From the NCBI GenBank assembly GCA_004173455.1, contig SECL01000013.1, positions 1 through 64,000 of the forward strand: a stretch of DNA of 64,000 nucleotides. Reading direction: 5' to 3'. This stretch comes from Moraxellaceae bacterium (lineage in GTDB: Bacteria; Pseudomonadota; Gammaproteobacteria; Pseudomonadales; Moraxellaceae). Below, piece after piece: positions 57,090-64,000 of the stretch. The translations under genes and the position numbers were made by a program. How positions within the stretch are numbered: position 1 is the stretch's first letter; each line of letters begins with the position of its first letter. The notes below the pieces were generated by a model. The model worked only from the letters and a program-made list of their open reading frames with translations. It did no database searches and was not told where the DNA came from.

Positions 57090-58271
57090 GTGCAGCATAA
57101 CAGTCTTAATCAACACACAAATCATCAGGGCAGCAGCTATCAGGTGCGTTACATTGATTCAGTTAATGCAGCCGCAGCCCTATTTGAAGCACTCGCGCCA
57201 ACCCAGCCATTTTTACAGTTTGCGTTTTGGCAGGCGCTTGAACAGCAGCAGGTTATTGGTAAGCAGACGGGTTGGCAAATTTCGCATATCCTGTTGGAAG
57301 ATGCTGGCCACCCCATTGCTTTTTTGCCGCTATTTATAAAAACTCACCATCGCGGCGAGTATGTATTTGATCATTCGTGGGCAGATGCCTACGCACGGCA
57401 TGGCTTGAATTATTATCCACGGCTAGTGAGCAGTGTGCCGTTTACGCCAGTAACTGGCGAGCGATTGTTGGTTGCTCAAGGCTATGCTCTTGAGCAGGTG
57501 TGGCCAGTGGTTTTTCAAGCGATCCAGCAACTTGCAACACAACAGCAGGCATCGTCGTGGCATGGTTTATTTATAGATCCAACCTTGCTGAGTTTTTTGC
57601 AAGGCCAATCAGACTTGGCGATTCGTTCCCATTGTCAGTTTTTATGGCGCAATGAGGGATACGCGCAGTTTGATGATTTTCTGGCAGCATTAACTGCCAA
57701 AAAACGAAAAAGCATTAAAGTCGAGCGCCAGAAAATTGTTCAACAAGGCATTGAAGTGCAATGGATTGAAGGAGCGCAAATTACCTTTGAGGAAATTAGT
57801 TTTTTCTATCAGTGCTATGCCAATACTTATTATGTGCGTGGTCAGCGTCCTTACCTGACCCGTGATTTTTTTTGGCAACTGGTTCAAACCATGCCCCAGC
57901 AGTTATTACTGGTCAAAGCCAGCCGTGAGCAGCAGGGTATTGCTGCGGCATTGTTTTTTAAGGATGACCAGACGCTATACGGACGTTACTGGGGTGCTGT
58001 GGAGTCGGTGGATTGTCTGCATTTTGAAGTTTGCTATTATCAGGGCATTGAGTATGCCATTACACAGCAATTACAGTTTTTTGATCCGGGCACACAAGGC
58101 GAGCATAAGCTGATTCGCGGTTTTGCCCCTGTTTATACCTATTCGGCGCACTGGTTGGCGCGCCCTGAGTTTATGCAGGCCGTACAGGATTTTTGTGTAC
58201 AGGAAAAAGACTATATTGATGACTATTATCAGTCAGCACTGGCCAGTACACCTTTTAAACAGACACCATAA
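57090..58271 (+). CDS. FemAB-like (DUF482) acetyltransferase-fold protein
   Basis: A 393-residue protein of the DUF482 (FemAB-like) family, which has the GNAT fold and is related to peptidoglycan aminoacyltransferases. Landmarks: QPFLQFAFWQALEQQQVIG, FDHSWADAYARHGLNYYPRL, SVPFTPVTGERLL, LTAKKRKSIKVERQKIVQQG, GRYWGAVESVDCLHFEVCYY and FDPGTQGEHKLIRGFAP. The start is GTG at 57090 with GGAAG about 10 bases upstream. The substrate is unknown. It is followed by the DUF962 gene at 69 bp, likely one operon. Confidence 0.85.
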   Translation: MQHNSLNQHTNHQGSSYQVRYIDSVNAAAALFEALAPTQPFLQFAFWQALEQQQVIGKQTGWQISHILLEDAGHPIAFLPLFIKTHHRGEYVFDHSWADAYARHGLNYYPRLVSSVPFTPVTGERLLVAQGYALEQVWPVVFQAIQQLATQQQASSWHGLFIDPTLLSFLQGQSDLAIRSHCQFLWRNEGYAQFDDFLAALTAKKRKSIKVERQKIVQQGIEVQWIEGAQITFEEISFFYQCYANTYYVRGQRPYLTRDFFWQLVQTMPQQLLLVKASREQQGIAAALFFKDDQTLYGRYWGAVESVDCLHFEVCYYQGIEYAITQQLQFFDPGTQGEHKLIRGFAPVYTYSAHWLARPEFMQAVQDFCVQEKDYIDDYYQSALASTPFKQTP

Positions 58272-58340
58272 ATAATTGCTTTTAAGATATATGATTAACA
58301 GCCAGTTGCTCGGTTTAATATAGCGTAAGGGAGTATATTC

Positions 58341-58715
58341 ATGAATCAAGCTGTTTCAAACCAGACATCAAGCAATCTGCCATTAGCTATGCCGATTCGT
58401 AATTATAGCCAGTTTTATCGCTTTTACCTGACTGAACATAGCCATGTGATGAGTCGTCGCCTGCATGTCATGGGCAGTGTGGCAGGACTATATGGCATTT
58501 ATAAAACCATTAAAACAGGCCGTAAAAGCTATCTGCTCAAAGGCATAGTAACGGGTTATGCCTGTGCATGGGTTGGGCATTTTTTCTTTGAAAAAAACAA
58601 ACCAGCTTCTTTTAAACAGCCGTTTTACAGCTTTGTGTCAGACTGGCGCATGCTAAGTGATGTGTGTCGTGGCCGGGTGAGCCTGCGTCATCAGAAATAT
58701 GATAAGGTTGATTAA
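58341..58715 (+). CDS. DUF962 (Mpo1-like) protein
   Basis: A 124-residue protein of the DUF962/Mpo1-like family. The core is FYLTEHSHVMSRRLHVMG, then WVGHFFFEKNKPASFKQPFY and SDWRMLSDVC. The His residues in H..HV..RRLH and GHF are the conserved metal-binding set in the family. The yeast member Mpo1 is an iron-dependent dioxygenase of fatty-acid alpha-oxidation; whether this protein shares that activity is inference. Two weakly hydrophobic segments are seen. GGGAG precedes the ATG. Confidence 0.85.
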   Translation: MNQAVSNQTSSNLPLAMPIRNYSQFYRFYLTEHSHVMSRRLHVMGSVAGLYGIYKTIKTGRKSYLLKGIVTGYACAWVGHFFFEKNKPASFKQPFYSFVSDWRMLSDVCRGRVSLRHQKYDKVD

Positions 58716-58784
58716 GCTGAAAAATCAATCAGCGATTTGAGTCAATCAGGCTTTAGGGCTGTCATGTATGTTGATGAATATGAA

Positions 58785-58820
58785 AAACGGACTATGACTT
58801 AAGGTGATAGTCCGTTTGTT
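58785..58820 (+). terminator. terminator after the DUF962 gene
   Basis: Perfect 11-bp stem AAACGGACTAT / ATAGTCCGTTT with an 11-base loop. Confidence 0.85.
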
Positions 58821-58909
58821 ATTGCAGCGATGCAAAAATGCGTTATGCAACTCTTTTTTATGGCATTATAAGAAAATGATTTAAACAATAAGAGACGGAG
58901 ATTGATAAC

Positions 58910-59506
58910 ATGTGGGGATGGATTGTTTTTCTAGCCATTATTTTTGGTGGCTTGTTTTATATTATTGGATTGTTTAATGGACTGGTTGCCAAGCGCAATG
59001 CAGCCCGCAACGGTTTTTCCCAGATTGATGTGCAATTGCAGCGTCGCCATGACCTGATTCCTAGTCTGGTTGAGGCAACCCGCGCTTATATGAGTCATGA
59101 AAAAGACACGCTGGAACGGGTGATTGCTGCGCGTGATGCAGCGGTACAGGCACAGCGCAATCTGGCTGCTAGTGGCACCTATCAATCGCCTGAGTTGATA
59201 GAAAAACTGGGACTGGCTGAACAACGCCTTGGCAATAGCCTTGCCCAATTTACTGCCGTGATGGAACAGTATCCTGACCTTAAGGCAGACAACGTGGTCA
59301 AGGAACTCATGGAAGAGCTGGGCAGTACCGAAAATCGGGTAGGTTTTGCGCGGCAGGCCTATAATGATCAGGTGATGTTTTACAATAATGCCTGTGAGAT
59401 GTTTCCCAGTAATTTTATTGCCGGTGCATTTAGCTTTAAGCTCATGAAACTGCTGGTACTGGATGATCCAAAAACTGTGCGTGTTGCACCGCGCATCAAT
59501 CTGTAA
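58910..59506 (+). CDS. lemA: LemA-family membrane protein
   Basis: A 198-residue protein with one N-terminal membrane helix (WIVFLAIIFGGLFYIIGLFN) and an antiparallel helical bundle outside. LemA landmarks: AARNGFSQIDVQLQRRHDLI, PSLVEATRAYMSHEKDTLER, and the C-terminal NRVGFARQAYNDQVMFYNNA. Function is not established. It is followed by an M48 protease gene at 61 bp, an association common for this family. CGGAG precedes the ATG. Confidence 0.93.
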   Translation: MWGWIVFLAIIFGGLFYIIGLFNGLVAKRNAARNGFSQIDVQLQRRHDLIPSLVEATRAYMSHEKDTLERVIAARDAAVQAQRNLAASGTYQSPELIEKLGLAEQRLGNSLAQFTAVMEQYPDLKADNVVKELMEELGSTENRVGFARQAYNDQVMFYNNACEMFPSNFIAGAFSFKLMKLLVLDDPKTVRVAPRINL

Positions 59507-59567
59507 GCTGTTATTCAATTAGACTTCTTCTATAAGTCATAACATCCCACAAATAGGAACAATAAAC

Positions 59568-61493
59568 GTGGATTTCTGGGGCAGGCAAGAACAGGCAAAG
59601 CGCTACACACTGATACTGCTCATGCTGTTTATGCTGGCGGTAGGCTTTACCATTTTTGTCATGAATCTGCTGGTGGGCATGGTGCTGTATCCGTTTGAGC
59701 AGTCCACGTCGTTTATTCACCATTCACTCACTGCCATGATTATTGCCAGCATGCTGCTGGTGATTGTGGGTGGATCACTCTGGGAAGCCTATCGTTTACG
59801 GGAAGGCGGGCGTGCGCTGGCTGGTCGTCTGGGTGCGCGGCGCATTCAGTTTGAAACTACTGTGCCTGAAGAACGTATGCTGAAAAATGTGGTTGAGGAA
59901 ATGTCAGTGGCCTCCAGTGTGCCGATGCCTGCGCTGTATGTGCTGGATGATGAACTGGGCGTCAATGCTTTTGTAGCAGGCTATCGTGCCATGGATATGG
60001 CATTGGTGGTAACGTGGGGTATGTTGCAGACGCTGGATCGTTATGAGTTACAGGGCGTGATTGCCCATGAATACAGCCATATTCGTCATGGCGATACCCA
60101 GCTTAATTTGCGTTTGGTGGCATGGGTAGCCGGACTGTTGGCTGTGAGCCAGCTGGGTAGCTGGATTGCTCAAACCGGGTTTTCTCTACAGCGTCATGTG
60201 CAGCGTAACCGACATGCTGATGCAATGTTTATTGCTATTGGCGGGCTGGTCTGGCTGGTGGGTAGCCTTGGTGTGTTGATGGCACGTTTGCTCAAGTTTG
60301 CGATTTTAAGGCAGCGTGAGTTTCTGGCCGATGCATCCAGTATGCAGTTTACCCGTACCAATGGTGTGCTCCAGGCATTGCTAAGAATTCGCACACATCC
60401 TATTGGCACCCAGTTACATGGTGTATATACCGAATCCATCAGCCATTTTTGTTTTGGGCAGGCACTGCATAGCAATAGCCTGTTTGCTACGCATCCTGAG
60501 CTGGATCAGCGAATTTGTGAAATCAGTCCGGCAGCATTGCGCCGTGCCAAGGTGCAAGAACGTATTCTGGCACGCAAGCAGGTTGATCAGATTGAAGCAG
60601 AAATGGCAGTACAAAAAGAAGTGTTGTCACTGGAGCAGGAACAGGAAATTGTGCCGATTGAGTGGCATGCGCCATTACCGCTGCCGACAGTTCGCCTGCA
60701 TCCGGTTACTGTGAATATCAAGGATGCCGTAAAACCATTAAACCCGCAAATGCGCCAAAATGCAGCGCGTCCTGATGTGATCAAGCGGGCTCTGAGTACA
60801 TCAGCCGGTTGCCGCGAACTGCTGGCGGCTATTTTGGCCTTACGGCAGCAGATCGCCTGTGAGCCAGAAAAACATCAGGTGAGCCGAGCCATTGTTGAGG
60901 CCTTGGCAAGACTTGATCCACGCCTGTATAACAGTATTTTTTTGCAAGCGATTGATGCACTGGGGGAATTGCCTGCCAGTGCTGGCCGTCAGTTACTCAC
61001 CCGCTTGGCTGATATTATCCAGCTTGATGGACATATCGGATTGTTGGATGTGCTGTTGCTGGAGCGGGTCAAATCCAAACTCAACCAGTTGCCGCCTGTG
61101 GTGCCAGTCGCCATGGGTCACTGTGGCACAGCCATTACGATTTTGGTAGAGGCGCTGTTGTATGTGCAAAAACTCAAACCGGAACAAATTGCACAGGCGC
61201 GCATTCGGGTGCTGCGAACCATCCTGTCAGCCCGCCAGTTTGAAGCTGCCCAGAAAAAAAGTATGACCGATGCGCCAGTCAATCTAGGGCAGGTGTTACA
61301 GCAATTGGCAGGGTTACTTAAACGCGAGCGCATGAATATTCTGGCAGCGGCTGAAACGTGTCTATGGTCTGATATCATGATGAGTCAAGAAGAACAGGAC
61401 GTGCTGGATTTGTTGTACTGGCGCATGGGGTTTGAGGCCAAGACACTGGCGGATTATACCGCCAGAAAAATTGCGCTTGAAATCAGTTCTTAA
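59568..61493 (+). CDS. M48-family (HtpX-like) membrane metalloprotease
   Basis: A 641-residue zinc protease. Two N-terminal membrane helices (about residues 13-40 and 52-70) are followed by the catalytic motif GVIAHEYSHIRHGD (His167, Glu168, His171), two further hydrophobic segments, and the third ligand Glu in ILRQREFLADASSMQFTR. This part matches HtpX-type M48B proteases. The C-terminal 250 residues are additional and Leu/Ala-rich, with no recognised domain. The start is GTG with AGGAAC 8 bases upstream. It is cotranscribed with lemA. Confidence 0.88.
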   Translation: MDFWGRQEQAKRYTLILLMLFMLAVGFTIFVMNLLVGMVLYPFEQSTSFIHHSLTAMIIASMLLVIVGGSLWEAYRLREGGRALAGRLGARRIQFETTVPEERMLKNVVEEMSVASSVPMPALYVLDDELGVNAFVAGYRAMDMALVVTWGMLQTLDRYELQGVIAHEYSHIRHGDTQLNLRLVAWVAGLLAVSQLGSWIAQTGFSLQRHVQRNRHADAMFIAIGGLVWLVGSLGVLMARLLKFAILRQREFLADASSMQFTRTNGVLQALLRIRTHPIGTQLHGVYTESISHFCFGQALHSNSLFATHPELDQRICEISPAALRRAKVQERILARKQVDQIEAEMAVQKEVLSLEQEQEIVPIEWHAPLPLPTVRLHPVTVNIKDAVKPLNPQMRQNAARPDVIKRALSTSAGCRELLAAILALRQQIACEPEKHQVSRAIVEALARLDPRLYNSIFLQAIDALGELPASAGRQLLTRLADIIQLDGHIGLLDVLLLERVKSKLNQLPPVVPVAMGHCGTAITILVEALLYVQKLKPEQIAQARIRVLRTILSARQFEAAQKKSMTDAPVNLGQVLQQLAGLLKRERMNILAAAETCLWSDIMMSQEEQDVLDLLYWRMGFEAKTLADYTARKIALEISS

Positions 61494-61591
61494 AGATCAG
61501 TTTCTACATTTAGTATCTAAGACATAGCCCCAAGATTCAGCCTTGAAATTTTAAGCTTAACCCTTCAAATCAATATACAATAAGCTCAAGA

Positions 61592-61603
61592 GAGACATGT
61601 CTC
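61592..61603 (+). promoter_or_regulatory. 12-bp perfect palindrome upstream of leuA
   Basis: GAGACATGTCTC, about 80 bp before the leuA start. It may be a regulator site; no leader peptide rich in Leu codons is visible. Confidence 0.3.
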
Positions 61604-61685
61604 GTTTTCAGTAGCTTCTTTTGCAGTTGCGATGTTGCTGTTTGAGCCACATCCATGCGTTTTTGATCAATAAGGACAGGTAGCC

Positions 61686-63233
61686 ATGACTAGCAACCGT
61701 TTAATCATATTTGACACTACTTTACGTGACGGGGAACAAAGTCCCGGTGCTGCCATGACCAAAGAGGAAAAACTCCGCGTCGCACGGCAACTGGAACGAC
61801 TGGGTGTTGATGTGATTGAAGCGGGTTTTGCGGCGGCCAGTCCCGGTGATTTTGATGCCATTTCAAGCATTGCCAGCGTGATCAAAGAGTCCACCATTTG
61901 TTCACTGGCACGCGCTAATGAAAAAGATATTCGTCGTGCTGGTGAAGCCATTAAGGCTGCCAATCGTGGACGAGTACATACCTTTATTGCCACCAGTCCC
62001 ATTCATATGCAGTACAAGTTGCGCATGAATGAAGAGCAGGTCATTGAAGCGGCTGTTAAAGCCATCAAGATTGCGCGTGAATACACCGATGATGTGGAAT
62101 TTTCTGCCGAAGATGCCATTCGCTCCGAAGTGCCGTTTCTGGTACGCATTTTTGATGAAGTCATCAAGGCCGGTGCCAAAACCATCAATGTGCCGGACAC
62201 GGTGGGTTATTCCACCCCCGAGCTGATTTATGCGCGTTTTAAAACCCTGCTGGAGCAAGTGCCCAATTCGGATCAGGTGATCTGGTCGGCGCATTGTCAT
62301 AATGATCTGGGCATGGCAGTGGCCAACTCGCTGGCAGCAGTGCAGGGCGGCGCGCGCCAGGTGGAATGTACCATTAATGGCTTGGGTGAACGGGCAGGCA
62401 ATGCTGCGCTGGAAGAAATTGTGATGGCCACCCGCGTGCGCCATGATATTTATAATGTGACCACCAATATTCGTACTGAAGAAATTGTGCCGAGTTCACG
62501 GCTGGTATCGACCATTACCGGTTATGTGGTACAACCTAACAAGGCGATTGTGGGTGCCAATGCATTTTCCCATGAATCCGGCATTCATCAGGATGGGATT
62601 TTAAAGCACCGCGAAACCTATGAAATCATGCGTGCCGAGGATGTGGGCTGGAAAACCAACAAGCTGACTTTGGGTAAATTATCAGGCCGTGCAGCGTTTC
62701 GCGCGCGTCTGGATGAGCTGGGCATTGGGATCGAAAGTGATGAGCAGCTCAATGAACTGTTCGTGCGGTTCAAGGATTTGGCGGATCGTAAAAGTGAAAT
62801 CTTTGATGCTGACTTACACGCGCTGGTTGCAGGTCATCAAGGCTCAGATGTGGTACATCGCTATGAGCTGGTAGAGCTGGAAGTCACCAGCAAAACCGGA
62901 CAGACCCCACGTGCCCATCTAGTGCTCAAAATTGATGGCAAAAATTGTCCAGTGAGCGAAAGCGGTTCCGGCCCTGTCGATGCGACTTTTAAAGCCATTG
63001 AAGTACTGGCCAAAACTGGTTCCAACCTTGAGTTGTATCAGGTCAATGCTATTACTAGCGGCACAGACAGTCAGGGCGAAGTTGCCGTACGCCTCAACCA
63101 GCATGGCCGCATTGTGACCGGTCAGGGTGCCGATACCGACATTGTGATTGCCAGTGCCAAAGCCTATTTAGACGCTTTAAACTGGCTGGCTACCGAAGGC
63201 AAGGCCAATCCGCAAACCGAAGAAGTGATGTAA
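61686..63233 (+). CDS. leuA: 2-isopropylmalate synthase
   Basis: First committed step of leucine synthesis, using acetyl-CoA and 2-oxoisovalerate. At 515 residues it is the long proteobacterial type. The catalytic TIM-barrel has [36 protein letters not shown], the metal-binding [16 protein letters not shown] and [18 protein letters not shown]. The C-terminal regulatory domain (about residues 390-510, [20 protein letters not shown]) should bind leucine as feedback inhibitor. AGGACAGG precedes the ATG. The stop codon is followed at once by the next start (TAAATG). Confidence 0.97.
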   Translation: MTSNRLIIFDTTLRDGEQSPGAAMTKEEKLRVARQLERLGVDVIEAGFAAASPGDFDAISSIASVIKESTICSLARANEKDIRRAGEAIKAANRGRVHTFIATSPIHMQYKLRMNEEQVIEAAVKAIKIAREYTDDVEFSAEDAIRSEVPFLVRIFDEVIKAGAKTINVPDTVGYSTPELIYARFKTLLEQVPNSDQVIWSAHCHNDLGMAVANSLAAVQGGARQVECTINGLGERAGNAALEEIVMATRVRHDIYNVTTNIRTEEIVPSSRLVSTITGYVVQPNKAIVGANAFSHESGIHQDGILKHRETYEIMRAEDVGWKTNKLTLGKLSGRAAFRARLDELGIGIESDEQLNELFVRFKDLADRKSEIFDADLHALVAGHQGSDVVHRYELVELEVTSKTGQTPRAHLVLKIDGKNCPVSESGSGPVDATFKAIEVLAKTGSNLELYQVNAITSGTDSQGEVAVRLNQHGRIVTGQGADTDIVIASAKAYLDALNWLATEGKANPQTEEVM

Positions 63234-64000
63234 ATGCAAAATGCCCGGCAGCACGCCATACTGACTGCGCTTGGTATCCGGCAATGGGTGCCCCGGGCTA
63301 TTGCAACTACAGCTTTGCCTAGCGTGGCATTATGGCGCCACGCCAGCGATGCATTAGACAACAATAATAAGTTAGACAACACTAATAATTTAGACAGTCA
63401 TGCTTTAGAAAAAAATCATGAGCCGGAGCAAGTAGCACAGCTAACCACAGCTACGGCTGATCCACGTATTCACGAGTCTGCCAACCGCATGGTTCAGCCT
63501 GAAGTCGTGACAACTATTGAAGCTGATCATCAGCATTATCATCATGACCCATTACAGTTTGACCAGCCGCAGCAAGCAGCCAAGCCTAGTCCTGATCTAG
63601 TGAAACAACTGCCTACGCCTGATGTCATACAAAATATAGGACAGGACACTGATGTTATTGAAACTGAAATCTCTGCCACTACTCACCTATATAGCTTTCG
63701 CTTACAGGCATGTGAAATTAACCAATGGATTGTGTTAGTCAATGAAGCCGATTTGCAAAACCCGCAGTTAAATAGCCTGTGGAAAAATATCCTGCTGGCT
63801 TTTCGGCAGCCGGAAGTAAACCATTTTTCATGGCCGCTATCCGAAGGGCAACGCTGGCAACGCATGACAGGTTCTAAGGCGGCCTTGAATGGTTTGTTGT
63901 TTAGGCTGGGTTTGGACAAACGGGTTGGCCTGATGAGCGAGCTGGCTGATGAGGTGTGTCCTGACCGGATTGAGCGACTGCCACATTTATCAGAGCTGAT
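63234..64000 (+). CDS. HolD-like (DNA polymerase III psi-like) protein, partial at window end
   Basis: An open frame of 255 codons running off the window, starting at the ATG that directly follows the leuA stop, so translation is probably coupled. The N terminus QHAILTALGIRQWVPR resembles the start of HolD (LGI.QW). A low-complexity Asn/Asp/His/Gln-rich linker (about residues 38-130) follows. Then comes WIVLVNEADLQNPQLNSLWK and LLAFRQPEVNHFSWPLSEG, similar in layout to the HolD core, and ELADEVCPDRIERLPHLSEL at the edge. HolD would link the clamp loader to SSB. The similarity is from memory and needs a profile search. Confidence 0.55.
   Translation, partial: MQNARQHAILTALGIRQWVPRAIATTALPSVALWRHASDALDNNNKLDNTNNLDSHALEKNHEPEQVAQLTTATADPRIHESANRMVQPEVVTTIEADHQHYHHDPLQFDQPQQAAKPSPDLVKQLPTPDVIQNIGQDTDVIETEISATTHLYSFRLQACEINQWIVLVNEADLQNPQLNSLWKNILLAFRQPEVNHFSWPLSEGQRWQRMTGSKAALNGLLFRLGLDKRVGLMSELADEVCPDRIERLPHLSEL

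Overview
The window looks like chromosomal core sequence of a gammaproteobacterium of the family Moraxellaceae (Acinetobacter/Alkanindiges-like). The reasons are the gene order pyrG-kdsA-eno-ftsB-ispD, the 486-residue form of glyceraldehyde-3-phosphate dehydrogenase, a GTG-started AspC, the types of porin and outer-membrane receptor, and an overall moderate GC content (judged by eye). No phage, plasmid, CRISPR or defence cluster is visible. The only intact mobile element is one IS30-family insertion sequence.

Layout. 0.1-4.6 kb: a lipid A-type acyltransferase with a small lipoprotein, a secreted DUF2233 protein, a small membrane protein and aspS. 4.9-7.7 kb: a zinc-starvation pair, a ZnuD-type TonB receptor and the zinc-independent ribosomal protein L31B, which share a 20-bp identical Zur-like operator. 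7.8-14 kb: a phospholipase D-like protein, a rhomboid protease, mtgA, ppk1, a nested inverted-repeat element and an acidic orphan protein. 14.4-20.7 kb: two divergent paralogous porins and an EmrAB-type efflux pair. 21-29.9 kb: pyrG, kdsA, eno, ftsB, ispD, ispF, a TauE/SafE exporter and a DAHP synthase. 30-39.3 kb: a cold-shock protein, small or unknown proteins, a 5'-truncated tRNA-Asn, aspC, a YheT-type hydrolase, marC, uvrB, a lipocalin and an unlisted 46-codon gene with its own ribosome-binding site and terminator. 39.6-47.6 kb: the long gap gene, obgE with an in-frame deletion in the Obg domain, proB, a methyltransferase, a DUF1615 lipoprotein, a flavin/PNPOx-like protein and dusB, with the IS30 element inserted 7 bp after the dusB stop. 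48.7-64 kb: slyD, ndh, an M61 aminopeptidase, a degenerate AMP-forming ligase overlapping rluE tail-to-tail, icd, a FemAB-like DUF482 protein, a DUF962 protein, lemA with an M48 protease, leuA, and a partial gene resembling holD.

Most genes are housekeeping genes for translation, nucleotide, lipopolysaccharide, isoprenoid, aromatic and leucine synthesis, central carbon metabolism and the envelope. I do not see a multi-gene system that is clearly undescribed. The best leads are the ObgE deletion, the truncated tRNA-Asn, the shared Zur operator with an adjacent 4 x 16 bp tandem repeat, the nested inverted-repeat element near 13.4 kb, the small gene at 39.1 kb, the ligase with altered catalytic motifs and the HolD-like gene at the window edge. 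All family assignments are from reading the translations; no search was run.
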